Positions 1-16,780 are shown, counted from the stretch's first letter. The stretch: 18,105 nt of DNA from Deinococcus rhizophilus (GCF_030271215.1 NZ_JASNGB010000004.1:34292-52396); one strand, 5' to 3'. Numbers and translations: made by a program. The notes: generated from the sequence alone by a model not told the origin.

Positions 1-37
1 ACGCCCTTCCCCGGGAGCCGTCATTCTGTCAAATGCT

Positions 38-796
<759 letters not shown>

Positions 797-803
797 GGGG
801 TAC

Positions 804-809
804 AGGGTA
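804..809 (-). promoter_or_regulatory. Probable -10 element of ppgK (leaderless)
   Basis: On the minus strand TACCCT is followed by 7 nt and then the ppgK ATG, with no ribosome-binding site between. This places transcription initiation at or next to the start codon. No convincing -35 hexamer is visible 16-18 nt upstream. Confidence 0.55.
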
Positions 810-840
810 ACAAAGTGTGGGAGGCCGCCGGAAAGACCAC

Positions 841-869
841 AAAAAACCGCCCACACACGGGAGGCGGCT
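841..869 (-). terminator. Intrinsic terminator after rplT
   Basis: On the minus strand a CCGCC/GGCGG stem (847-867, with an extra A-U and G-U pair possible at the base) is followed directly by six T residues (841-846). It lies about 20 nt after the rplT stop codon and separates the ribosomal-protein operon from ppgK. Confidence 0.8.
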
Positions 870-888
870 CCGGGGTCAAGGCCGGGGC

Positions 889-1248
<360 letters not shown>

Positions 1249-1251
1249 GGC

Positions 1252-1455
<204 letters not shown>

Positions 1456-1478
1456 GTGCTCTCCTTAGTCCAGTCGCG

Positions 1479-1559
1479 CCCACCTGGGTGGGGCTTCTGT
1501 CTGGGGTGCGGGCCGTCTCCTGTGCGGAAACCGTTGGTCGCCCTGCCCCACTTGACCAA
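1479..1559 (-). promoter_or_regulatory. Structured 5' leader of rpmI-rplT, candidate L20 autoregulatory site
   Basis: The predicted transcript starts near 1559 and has about 100 nt before rpmI. It contains TTGGTC/GACCAA (1554-1559 with 1534-1539), GTGGGGC (1545-1551) that could pair over a distance with GCCCCAC (1488-1494), and a local CCCACCCAGGTGGG palindrome (1479-1492) that competes for the same bases. Nested and competing pairings are what known L20 leader operators look like. Assignment of that role here is inference. Confidence 0.4.
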
Positions 1560-1565
1560 GAGAGA

Positions 1566-1595
1566 ACTATACGCGGGGACTGGGGGCCAGGGCAA
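1566..1595 (-). promoter_or_regulatory. Promoter of rpmI-rplT (-35 TTGCCC, -10 TATAGT)
   Basis: On the minus strand TTGCCC (1590-1595) and TATAGT (1566-1571) are separated by 18 nt. This is the best two-box vegetative sigma-factor promoter in the window. It sits directly behind the stop codon of the upstream acetyltransferase gene. Confidence 0.75.
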
Positions 1596-1599
1596 GGGG

Positions 1600-2412
1600 T
1601 CAGGCGGGCCGGAAATACATCTGGGTGGCGGTCTGGCGGCTGCCGTTTTTCTCGAAGATGCGGCGCATGGCGTGGTTGTCGGCCTCGGTGCCGCCTCCGT
1701 GCATGGTGAAGCTCTCGGCGGCGCGGGCCAGCAGGTGGGCGTGGAGGCGGGTGCCGTGGCCCTGGCCGCGTGCGTCCGGGTGGACGCCGATCATGTTCAG
1801 ATTGACCCAGCCGGGGCGGGTGCTGGGGCCAAAGGCTCCCAGGGCGACGGGCTGCCCAGCCGTATCGGGCAGGGCCACCAGCGTCCAGCCTTCCGCCCAT
1901 TCCCAGTCCGCGTGACCCAACGTGTCCAGCAGCACGGCCACCTCGGGGCGCTGGCGCAGCTCGTCGCCACCCTCCACGGCATCGGGTGCGAGGGGATAGG
2001 AACGGGCCTGGAGGTCGGTGTCGTACATCACGTGGACGGGCGCGTCACTGACCCAACCCCCGGCCAGCACCGCGTCCGCGTCCAGCGGCGCGAGATCGTC
2101 TTGCAGCATCAGCTTGCGCTCCGGCTCGACTCGCTCACGTAGGGCGCGGGCCAGGGCTGTCATCCCCTCCGGAGTCACGTCCGGGCGGAAGCGGGGGAAG
2201 ACCGGAATCTGCGGGGCGACCGAGATCAGGGCCGTCCCTTCTACCCCCCGCTCGGAGCGCAGGATCAGCACATTTTCCAGCCGGACCCGGCCCGCCGCGA
2301 CGTTCTCGCGCAGGATGGGAAGGCGTTTTGCCACGTCCAGCGGATCGGGGTGCAGCGCGAAAAAGTCGGCCAGGGTGTTCAGCGTGGGCGTTTGGATCGT
2401 GTACGTGTTCAA
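1600..2412 (-). CDS. GNAT-family N-acetyltransferase
   Basis: This 270-residue protein carries a C-terminal GNAT domain that transfers an acyl group from acyl-CoA to an amine. The diagnostic acetyl-CoA loop is GVHPDARGQGHGTRLH (residues about 209-224, the R/Q-x-x-G-x-G/A motif), followed by a helix and by ADNHAMRRIFEKNG, the typical late GNAT helix. The first 130 or so residues look like a degenerate or companion domain. I start it at TTG 2412 because GAGGT lies 6 nt upstream; an in-frame TTG at 2460 would add 16 Pro/Gly-rich residues and lacks a ribosome-binding site. The substrate is not predictable. The ribosome-binding site is embedded in one of three GGTNACC motifs that can pair with each other. 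It lies upstream of rpmI in the same direction, but rpmI has its own promoter. Confidence 0.85.
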   Translation of the reverse strand: MNTYTIQTPTLNTLADFFALHPDPLDVAKRLPILRENVAAGRVRLENVLILRSERGVEGTALISVAPQIPVFPRFRPDVTPEGMTALARALRERVEPERKLMLQDDLAPLDADAVLAGGWVSDAPVHVMYDTDLQARSYPLAPDAVEGGDELRQRPEVAVLLDTLGHADWEWAEGWTLVALPDTAGQPVALGAFGPSTRPGWVNLNMIGVHPDARGQGHGTRLHAHLLARAAESFTMHGGGTEADNHAMRRIFEKNGSRQTATQMYFRPA

Positions 2413-2414
2413 GG

Positions 2415-2482
2415 GGTGACCTCGGGTGGGAGGGTCACCGGGCAGGCGTTGGCCTGGCAATCAGGAACGGCTCGCGGTGACC
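2415..2482 (-). promoter_or_regulatory. Three GGTNACC motifs able to form alternative hairpins at the GNAT ribosome-binding site
   Basis: On the minus strand GGTCACC (2476-2482), GGTGACC (2433-2439) and GGTCACC (2415-2421) occur within 68 nt. The middle copy can pair with the first (8 bp with the adjoining G-C, 34-nt loop) or with the third (7 bp, 11-nt loop). The third copy overlaps the GAGGT ribosome-binding site of the acetyltransferase, so the second pairing would hide it. Each motif is also a palindrome, so a protein operator is an alternative reading. Confidence 0.4.
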
Positions 2483-2532
2483 GGGAGGCGGGTGGACGGT
2501 CCGGCGTGATCGGCAGGGGCAGTTCGCGTCAT
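2461..2532 (-). CDS. Possible 23-residue leader peptide upstream of the GNAT gene
   Basis: A short frame starts at ATG 2532 with a strong GGAGG ribosome-binding site 6 nt upstream. It encodes 23 residues beginning MTRTAPADHAGPSTRL and ends at TGA 2461. Its last codons run through the first GGTCACC motif, so ribosomes on it would block one of the two alternative hairpins. No family is recognisable. It could be a regulatory leader peptide, or a chance frame. The evidence is only the ribosome-binding site and the position. Confidence 0.4.
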   Translation of the reverse strand: MTRTAPADHAGPSTRLPVTASRS

Positions 2533-2623
2533 GGGAAACCTCCGGGGTGCAGCAGGAATGGGGACAGCCTACGCGACCGCTCCCGCTCGCTCTCGATGAT
2601 TTGCCGTATGCAGGCCAATCGGC

Positions 2624-4572
<1,949 letters not shown>

Positions 4573-4579
4573 GCTTCCC

Positions 4580-4620
4580 AGGATAGAGGCCACCCTGGAA
4601 CTGATTCCAGCGGGCAGAAT
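4580..4620. promoter_or_regulatory. Divergent leaderless promoters of amylosucrase and Nudix genes with a central inverted repeat
   Basis: The 54-bp gap between GTG 4572 (minus) and ATG 4627 (plus) holds a minus-strand TATCCT (4580-4585, 7 nt before GTG) and a plus-strand CAGAAT (4615-4620, 6 nt before ATG). Between them is CTGGAA-ctga-TTCCAG (4595-4610), a perfect 6-bp inverted repeat placed where a regulator could reach both promoters. No clear -35 boxes are visible. Confidence 0.45.
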
Positions 4621-4626
4621 GCCCTC

Positions 4627-5079
4627 ATGACCCCACCGCCCCGTCAGTGCGCCGCCGTGCTCCTCACGAACGGGCGGGGCGAGGCGCTGCTGGTCCGGCA
4701 GGCCTACGGACGGCAATTCTGGGGCCTGCCCGGCGGCATCGTGGACCCCGGCGAGACGCCGCTGGAGGCTGCCGTGCGGGAGGCGCGGGAGGAGGTCGGC
4801 GTCGAGGTCGCGCTGGAGGGGGTCGTGGGTGCCTACCTGCTTCAGGGCGGAGGCTGGCCGGACATTCAGGCGTACGTGTTCGCGGGGCGGATCGTCGCCG
4901 GAGAACCCGTGGTGGCCGCGCCGGAAGAACTCAGCGCCCTGGCATGGTGCCCGCTGGACCGGCGGCCCTCTCCCCTGCTGCCCGACGCGCTCGCCGCGCT
5001 GGACGACCTCCGGGCGGGCCGCACGGGAGCCGTGAGGACCGTTCAGCGCCACCTCTCCTTGCACGGGGTCCCGCTGTAG
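4627..5079 (+). CDS. Nudix hydrolase
   Basis: This 150-residue cytoplasmic enzyme hydrolyses a nucleoside diphosphate linked to another moiety; the substrate cannot be told from sequence. A perfect Nudix box runs from Gly37 to Val59 (G-x5-E-x7-REAREEVGV), preceded by FWGLPG, which orders the substrate and metal. Deinococcus genomes carry many Nudix genes. The start is the ATG at 4627, 6 nt after CAGAAT and without a ribosome-binding site, so it is probably leaderless. It is divergent from the amylosucrase gene and 51 nt ahead of proS, which appears to have its own promoter, so co-transcription by read-through is possible but not required. Confidence 0.9.
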   Translation: MTPPPRQCAAVLLTNGRGEALLVRQAYGRQFWGLPGGIVDPGETPLEAAVREAREEVGVEVALEGVVGAYLLQGGGWPDIQAYVFAGRIVAGEPVVAAPEELSALAWCPLDRRPSPLLPDALAALDDLRAGRTGAVRTVQRHLSLHGVPL

Positions 5080-5116
5080 GCCACCTGGCCCCCCTGCAGC
5101 CTGCGCCCCGGCCCAC

Positions 5117-5122
5117 TATGCT
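5117..5122 (+). promoter_or_regulatory. Probable -10 element of proS (leaderless)
   Basis: TATGCT lies 8 nt before the proS ATG and no Shine-Dalgarno is present between them. A CTGCAG about 17 nt upstream is the only, weak, -35 candidate. Confidence 0.45.
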
Positions 5123-5130
5123 GTCGGGCG

Positions 5131-6615
<1,485 letters not shown>

Positions 6616-6617
6616 GG

Positions 6618-6648
6618 GAGCGGTCAGCCTTCAGGGGCCGCTCTTTCT
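6618..6648 (+). terminator. Intrinsic terminator of proS
   Basis: GAGCGG (6618-6623) pairs with CCGCTC (6638-6643), extendable by a G-U and a C-G pair, and is followed by TTTCT. It begins 2 nt after the proS stop codon. Confidence 0.75.
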
Positions 6649-6662
6649 ACCCCGATCCGTAT

Positions 6663-6668
6663 TACACT
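6663..6668 (+). promoter_or_regulatory. Probable -10 element of the leuS leader transcript
   Basis: TACACT is followed by GACCCC and then ATG 6675. The same TACACT-N6-ATG arrangement occurs in front of the ABC ATPase gene on the other strand. It implies transcription starting at the ATG of a small leader ORF. No good -35 is visible. Confidence 0.5.
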
Positions 6669-6674
6669 GACCCC

Positions 6675-6716
6675 ATGATCCGCTCTGCGCTTACCACCCG
6701 GGGACACCTCGCCTAG
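6675..6716 (+). CDS. Putative 13-residue leader peptide of leuS
   Basis: ATG 6675 to TAG 6714-6716 encodes MIRSALTTRGHLA. It would be translated from a leaderless transcript. Codons 6 (CTT) and 12 (CTC) are leucine codons; CTT stands out in this GC-rich DNA, where CTG and CTC dominate the neighbouring genes. Codons 8-11 form the 5' arm of the antiterminator stem (6698-6707), so ribosome progress to the stop codon would break that stem and favour the terminator. This is the geometry of a peptide-controlled attenuator. The peptide is too short for homology and the call rests on position, promoter and RNA structure. Confidence 0.5.
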   Translation: MIRSALTTRGHLA

Positions 6717-6742
6717 CTCAGAGCTCGCGCGTGTGTCCCCGG
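6698..6742 (+). promoter_or_regulatory. Antiterminator stem of the leuS attenuator
   Basis: CCGGGGACAC (6698-6707) is perfectly complementary over 10 bp to GTGTCCCCGG (6733-6742). The 3' arm shares CCCCGG (6737-6742) with the 5' arm of the following terminator, so the two stems exclude each other. A small AGCT-cag-AGCT hairpin (6715-6725) fits within the loop. Confidence 0.6.
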
Positions 6743-6766
6743 CTGCGTCAGCCGGGGCGATTTTTT
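6737..6766 (+). terminator. Intrinsic terminator (attenuator) in the leuS leader
   Basis: CCCCGGCTG (6737-6745) pairs perfectly with CAGCCGGGG (6749-6757) around a CGT loop, and after CGA comes a run of six T. It lies 26 nt before the leuS start codon and after the likely promoter, so it would end leuS transcription prematurely when formed. Confidence 0.85.
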
Positions 6767-6791
6767 GGTTGACCTCTCAAGGAGCCTGCCC

Positions 6792-9266
<2,475 letters not shown>

Positions 9267-9278
9267 GTCGCTGAACAA

Positions 9279-9313
9279 CGGCTCCGCCCTGGCCTGTTGG
9301 GTGGGGCCGCTTT
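9279..9313 (+). terminator. Intrinsic terminator of leuS
   Basis: CGGCTCCGCCC (9279-9289) pairs with GGGTGGGGCCG (9299-9309) over 11 bp including two G-U pairs, loop of 9 nt, followed by CTTTCC. The T-tract is short. It lies 12 nt after the leuS stop codon. Confidence 0.65.
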
Positions 9314-9440
9314 CCTGTGGCCCGGTCGTGTTCTCAGGATCGACTGGACCGACCGCCGCCCCCACCTCACCTGCCGTGGCTGCCATACCCGTAGGGAAAC
9401 CCCATGACCAGACCGCGCCCCAGACCAGCGAGGAGCTTGA

Positions 9441-9491
9441 AGAGAGGAAGGCCCCACCCTGCCAGACGGCACGGGTGGGACCTTCTCTTTT
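9441..9491. terminator. Long hairpin terminator between leuS and the small minus-strand gene, probably bidirectional
   Basis: CCCACCC (9453-9459) pairs with GGGTGGG (9473-9479), extended outward by GGAAGG with CCTTCT and inward by TGCC/GGCA (9460-9463, 9468-9471), giving a stem of about 20 bp. Plus-strand TCTCTTTT and minus-strand CTCTCTTC tails flank it. It is 14 nt beyond the stop codon of the minus-strand gene at 9505. The rest of the 238-nt gap between leuS and that gene shows no convincing gene. Confidence 0.75.
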
Positions 9492-9504
9492 GGGTCGTCC
9501 GAAC

Positions 9505-9750
9505 TCAGGATTTGCCGGTGTCGGGCCCGGTGTCCGGAATGTCCGGGGTGGCGCTCGCCGTCCCCCCGATATGCTTCTCGACGTACTCGTCGGAGGCCTG
9601 GGCCCCGGGCTCCTGCCGCGCTCCCCGGCCGGGGGCAGCGTTCAGCTTGGCGGCCTCCTGATCGGTCAGGTCGGTGCCGGTGTCGGGCTGGATGTCCCCG
9701 GTCGCGTTCTGCTTGGTGCCGCTCTCGTCGTTGCGCTCGTCTCGGGTCAC
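9505..9750 (-). CDS. Small hydrophilic, probably disordered protein of unknown function
   Basis: This 81-residue protein begins VTRDERNDESGTKQNATGD and ends in PDIPDTGPDTGKS. It is rich in Asp, Glu, Thr, Gly and Pro, has no hydrophobic core, no cysteine and no signal peptide, so it is expected to be unstructured and soluble. I choose GTG 9750 as start because AGGAGG lies 7 nt upstream; an ATG 36 nt further upstream would add residues lacking a ribosome-binding site. A strong hairpin terminator follows on the same strand, which supports a real gene. I do not recognise a family. Repeated acidic D-T-G/P-D-T blocks (DIQPDTGTD, DIPDTGPDTG) are the only internal pattern. Confidence 0.7.
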   Translation of the reverse strand: MTRDERNDESGTKQNATGDIQPDTGTDLTDQEAAKLNAAPGRGARQEPGAQASDEYVEKHIGGTASATPDIPDTGPDTGKS

Positions 9751-9810
9751 GTTGGAACCTCCTGGGGTGGGTTTGCCCGGCAGCATACGGCCCCCGGCGG
9801 GAGGCAGACT

Positions 9811-9837
9811 CCGCCCCTAACGGGCCGTTAAAGGCGG
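9811..9837. repeat. Inverted repeat between two small minus-strand genes
   Basis: CCGCCccTAACGG, a single central G, and CCGTTAaaGGCGG form an imperfect palindrome with two internal mismatches; the core TAACGG-G-CCGTTA is perfect. No T-run follows on either strand, so it is a weak terminator candidate, or a protein-binding palindrome upstream of the gene at 9750. Confidence 0.5.
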
Positions 9838-9993
9838 GGCTTCTGAAGCGGGAACCGGGACGTCCGCGAGAACGGGTTCCTCGAGCACGGTGACCTCGGG
9901 GCCGGGGGAAAGCTCCACCGCCAGGGCCTCGCGCAGCAGGAGAACCTGATCAGCGTTGGCCTGGGTGTGGGCGTCGGTGGTCATGGGAGGCAT
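9817..9993 (-). CDS. Possible 58-residue protein of unknown function
   Basis: The frame encodes 58 residues starting MPPMTTDAHTQANADQVLL, with an amphipathic Leu-rich middle (QVLLLREALAVEL) and a Pro/Val/Glu-rich tail (PVLADVPVPASEAPPL). No family is recognisable. The start is uncertain: ATG 9993, ATG 9984 (55 residues) and ATG 10026 all lack a good ribosome-binding site, and there is no TANNNT hexamer at leaderless distance. It follows the hydrolase gene at 10034 in the same direction with a short gap, so it might be carried on that transcript. Its stop codon lies inside an inverted repeat. Confidence 0.4.
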   Translation of the reverse strand: MPPMTTDAHTQANADQVLLLREALAVELSPGPEVTVLEEPVLADVPVPASEAPPLTAR

Positions 9994-10033
9994 GGTGACA
10001 CGTGGCCCCAGGACCCGTGGGCGCATTTGCCGC

Positions 10034-11017
10034 TCAGCGGTTCGCCGCCCAGAAGGCGTCCAGCGCCGCCCGCACCTCGGGCAGCTTCTCGAAGTGCGGC
10101 AGGCCGTCGGTCCCCTCGATCCGCACCGCCGTCACATTCGGCTGCGCGCCGAAGAGGGACAGGCGCTCGAAGCTCACGAAGCCGTCCTGGTCGTACAGCA
10201 CGGCCACGGGCACCTGAAGCTTGCTGTAGAGGTCGCGGTAGGCGTCGGGCGTGAACAGCCCCCCGCTGATGAAATACAGGGGCGCGTTCCTGGCCCCCGG
10301 CTGCCGGGTGGTCTCCAGGGCGTAGGTGATCAGCCCCTCGTTCACTGGCCCCCGGAAGGAGCGGCTGAGGAAATACTCGATGCTGGGCCGGGTCCGCAGC
10401 ACGGCGTACAGGGGCGTGCCCACCGCGTCCAGGGTGCGGTAGAGGCGGGTGCCGCCGTCACGCTCGCTGGCCTCCTGGGTGCCGCCACGCGGTTCGCCCA
10501 GTCCACTGGGGCTGAGCAGGGCCAGCGTGCGGATGCGCGGCTCCGCGAGGGCCGCCCGCGCCGCGAATTCGCTTCCCAGGCTCAGGCCCACCACGTCCAC
10601 CTCCCCTCCCAGTTCGGCCACCAGCGCGGTCAGGGCCTGGGTCATCAGCTCGGGCGTGTAGCGGAGGTCGGGGCGGTCGCTGCTGCCGAAGCCGGGCCAC
10701 TCCAGCGCGTAGACGGGGCGGGTGCCCGCGTAGGCGTCCCACAGCGGCTTCATCTCGTAGGCGCTCGCCGCCGCGTTGACCGAGTGGGTCAGGATCAGCG
10801 GGCGCCCGCTGCCGCGCGGGTCGGCGTAGTAGGCCACGCGCCCGAAGCCCGGCAGCGTCAGGAACCGCCGCTCGCCGGAGACGGCGGGGCTCAGCGTGAG
10901 GGCCGGAGAAGCCGTGAGTTGCGCGGGCTGTGGCGGCGCGGTCTGGGCAACGGCGACTGCCCCCAGCAGGGCAGCGGCGACAAGGGCGAGGGTGAGCGGA
11001 CGCAATGACTTCCTCAT
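10034..11017 (-). CDS. Exported alpha/beta hydrolase
   Basis: This 326-residue protein has an N-terminal signal peptide ([24 protein letters not shown], likely cut at AVA-QT near residue 24) and a proline-rich linker before an alpha/beta-hydrolase fold. The triad is visible: nucleophile Ser146 in GLSLGS, an Asp at 275 or 277 in LYDQDGF, and His307 in [10 protein letters not shown]. The oxyanion-loop segment reads ILTHSVNA, with HS where most members have HG. A cap-like region lies between SPSGLGEPR and PLYFISGG. I begin at ATG 11017 because the signal peptide starts there and AGGA lies 7 nt upstream; CAGGAT-N6-ATG would also fit a leaderless start. It acts outside the cytoplasmic membrane on an unknown ester or related substrate. 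Confidence 0.85.
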   Translation of the reverse strand: MRKSLRPLTLALVAAALLGAVAVAQTAPPQPAQLTASPALTLSPAVSGERRFLTLPGFGRVAYYADPRGSGRPLILTHSVNAAASAYEMKPLWDAYAGTRPVYALEWPGFGSSDRPDLRYTPELMTQALTALVAELGGEVDVVGLSLGSEFAARAALAEPRIRTLALLSPSGLGEPRGGTQEASERDGGTRLYRTLDAVGTPLYAVLRTRPSIEYFLSRSFRGPVNEGLITYALETTRQPGARNAPLYFISGGLFTPDAYRDLYSKLQVPVAVLYDQDGFVSFERLSLFGAQPNVTAVRIEGTDGLPHFEKLPEVRAALDAFWAANR

Positions 11018-11140
11018 GGGTCCATCCTGACGGGCCAGGCAGAGTCTTCCGTCACCCCGCACGCCAAGATTTGCGTTGCCCTCACGTTCCTTCAAGGGAA
11101 AGTCACCCCCGCGTCAGTTTGGGGGGCGAGAGTGAGAGGC

Positions 11141-11701
11141 ATGAAAAAGATGCTGCTGGGAGCGGTGGGCCTGAGCGCGGTGCTGGCGAGTTGCGGAGTG
11201 GGCGGGGCACCGGACGGGAGCGGGAACGGAAGCGTCAGTCAGGTGCGGACGGAGTACCGACTGGCATCGGGGCAATTCGTGGCCTGCGACAATGTCAACA
11301 ATGCGTCTGCCACGACCCAGGTGTCGGTGTACTTCCGGGTGGCCGGGAGCGTTCAGACGGTCGATGTAGGCTTGCGGGGCAACACTGATCCTCAGTACGA
11401 CAACAATTACACCGCACGGGTGACCGGACAGCAGCTCGCAGCTATCGGAAATGGAAGCTACCGCCTGACCTTCACGGCAAATCCGGCAACGGGCCTGCTG
11501 CCACAGTCGATCATCGTCACGCCCACCCAGGGCAAGGTAAAGATCGTGACTGCGAACGAGCGGGCAGGTAGCTTCCACGCCGCCCTCACTGTCAATACCG
11601 GTAGCTCCAACTACAGCTTCAACAGCAGTCTTATCCCTAACGGGAATGTTGACGTGTACGCGAACTGCACCGTTGTAAGTACCACCAACGACAACGTCTA
11701 A
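11141..11701 (+). CDS. Lipoprotein of unknown function, atypical composition
   Basis: This 186-residue protein has a lipoprotein signal peptide: MKKM, a hydrophobic stretch, and the lipobox LASC with the modified Cys at residue 18. It should be anchored to a membrane by lipid. After a Gly/Ser-rich linker ([11 protein letters not shown]) the rest is predicted beta-rich, with many Asn, Thr and Ser and two further Cys (near ACDNVNN and ANCTVV) that may form a disulphide. A GTG at 11132 would add three residues. By hand count the gene has about 50-60% G+C per 60-base line against over 70% in the neighbouring hydrolase, and mixed third positions (GTTGTAAGTACC), suggesting different ancestry or low expression. 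No family recognised. A strong terminator follows. Confidence 0.8.
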   Translation: MKKMLLGAVGLSAVLASCGVGGAPDGSGNGSVSQVRTEYRLASGQFVACDNVNNASATTQVSVYFRVAGSVQTVDVGLRGNTDPQYDNNYTARVTGQQLAAIGNGSYRLTFTANPATGLLPQSIIVTPTQGKVKIVTANERAGSFHAALTVNTGSSNYSFNSSLIPNGNVDVYANCTVVSTTNDNV

Positions 11702-11715
11702 TCTCATGCAGTTGG

Positions 11716-11750
11716 AAGGGCCGCCCCCAGATCGGAGGCGGCCCTTTCCT
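11716..11750 (+). terminator. Intrinsic terminator after the lipoprotein gene
   Basis: AAGGGCCGCC (11716-11725) pairs perfectly with GGCGGCCCTT (11737-11746) around an 11-nt loop, followed by TCCTT. It lies 14 nt after the lipoprotein stop codon and also just beyond the stop of the converging ABC gene, for which it may serve too. Confidence 0.8.
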
Positions 11751-11764
11751 TCGCCCAGCGAACC

Positions 11765-13372
<1,608 letters not shown>

Positions 13373-13378
13373 ACCCCC

Positions 13379-13428
13379 AGTGTAGCGGGCTGACCCCCGA
13401 CCCCCCGGAACGCGGCACACGTCACAAT
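13379..13428. promoter_or_regulatory. Divergent promoters of the ABC ATPase and PAP2 genes
   Basis: In the 64-bp gap, minus-strand TACACT (13379-13384) stands 6 nt before the ATPase ATG, and plus-strand CACAAT (13423-13428) stands 8 nt before the PAP2 ATG. Neither start has a Shine-Dalgarno. Both transcripts are predicted to be leaderless. Confidence 0.5.
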
Positions 13429-13436
13429 GAAGACAC

Positions 13437-14225
13437 ATGGAAGCGTTCTGGTTGGCTGTCACGAACCTCGGCCGTGACGAGGTCTTTATCGTCGTGCTCG
13501 CGCTCTACACCTGGCTGGTCAACCCCTGGGGCGGGCGAAATCTGGGAGTGGCCTTCGCCCTGTCGTATCTGGTGAACACCGCCCTGAAATTCGGCCTCGA
13601 CCTGCCGCGCCCCTACCAGGACGGTTCAGCGGTGGCGAGTGCGGCGGCGCAGCAGACCGGACTGGGACCGGGGCTGCCCAGCGGACATACCCAGATGGCG
13701 GCCACCCTGTGGGGCGGCATTGCCGCGCAGATGGGACGGTCCGGTGCGTGGGCCGTCGCCCTGCTCCTGATCGGGTTGATCGCCGCCTCGCGGTTGGTGC
13801 TGAACGTGCATTACCCCAGCGACGTGATCGTGGGACTGGGGCTGGGGGCGGCGTTCGCGGCCCTCGCCGCGTGGGGGCACTTCGCGCAAGCGGGGGCAGC
13901 CCGCTGGCTGATTCCGGCCTTGTTCGTGGCGGTCACGCTCGTCCTGCCCGCCGCCACGCCGCGTGAATACGCGGTCGCGCTGGGGCTGACGGCGGGGTTC
14001 TGGTTCGTGCGGCCGACCTACCAGCCGCCGGGTGACTGGACCGGGCGGGCCATCGTCGCCGGGCTGGGCCTGCTGATGGTCTTCGCGGTGTATTTCGGGC
14101 TGGCAGCGGTGCTGGGCGGGCTGAGCGACCTGCCGCTGGTACGGGCGCTGCGTTACGCCGTGCTGGTGTGGGTCGCGGCGGAGGGAGCGCCGCTGCTGCT
14201 GGGGCGCTGGCTGCGGCGGGGGTAG
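13437..14225 (+). CDS. PAP2-family membrane phosphatase
   Basis: This 262-residue integral membrane protein belongs to the type 2 phosphatidic acid phosphatase superfamily, which removes phosphate from lipid phosphates such as phosphatidate or undecaprenyl diphosphate. All three catalytic motifs are intact: K51-x6-R58P59 (KFGLDLPRP), PSGH at 81-84 and S118R119-x5-H125-x3-D129. About seven or eight hydrophobic segments can be seen, three before or around the catalytic site and four or more after it, making it longer than minimal BacA-replacing PgpB-like enzymes. The start ATG is 8 nt after CACAAT and has no ribosome-binding site. It is divergent from the ABC ATPase and convergent with rel. The lipid substrate is not determinable. 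Confidence 0.88.
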   Translation: MEAFWLAVTNLGRDEVFIVVLALYTWLVNPWGGRNLGVAFALSYLVNTALKFGLDLPRPYQDGSAVASAAAQQTGLGPGLPSGHTQMAATLWGGIAAQMGRSGAWAVALLLIGLIAASRLVLNVHYPSDVIVGLGLGAAFAALAAWGHFAQAGAARWLIPALFVAVTLVLPAATPREYAVALGLTAGFWFVRPTYQPPGDWTGRAIVAGLGLLMVFAVYFGLAAVLGGLSDLPLVRALRYAVLVWVAAEGAPLLLGRWLRRG

Positions 14226-14397
14226 GGGCTGTTGATTGCGGAGCGGTGGTCAGACGCCCCTTCACCCCGTTGCTTCGCGGGCGCCCCTTTCCTGCGTCCT
14301 GCGGAGCTTTCCAAGTCCGCCATGCGGCTCCACGAGTCGCCCACGGGGCGAGGTGGGAAGGGGGTGAGCTGGCCCTGGCGTATCAGGCAGCGACCCC
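14226..14397. other. Intergenic gap between convergent PAP2 and rel genes
   Basis: I see no gene here. The stretch is rich in short G and C runs with partly complementary blocks (GCCCCTTCACCCC near 14255 and GGGAAGGGGGTGA near 14354), so the region could fold, but there is no hairpin followed by a T-run on either strand. It could be a degenerate intergenic repeat element. Confidence 0.35.
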
Positions 14398-16773
<2,376 letters not shown>

Positions 16774-16780
16774 GCCCGGC

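Noticed and set aside
1..24. An ATG on the minus strand at 24 (MTAPGEGR...) running out of the window, behind ppgK
   Set aside because: Only eight codons are visible, with no ribosome-binding site or leaderless-spaced -10; cannot be supported.
6650..6791. T-box riboswitch in front of leuS
   Set aside because: The leader is only about 120 nt and lacks the conserved T-box AGGGUGGNACCGCG segment and a specifier loop; the small ORF and paired stems explain it better.
9404..9661. An 85-codon plus-strand frame with AGGGA 7 nt before its ATG
   Set aside because: It runs through the strong hairpin terminator at 9441-9491 and then antisense to the small gene at 9505; Arg/Pro-rich composition looks like chance.
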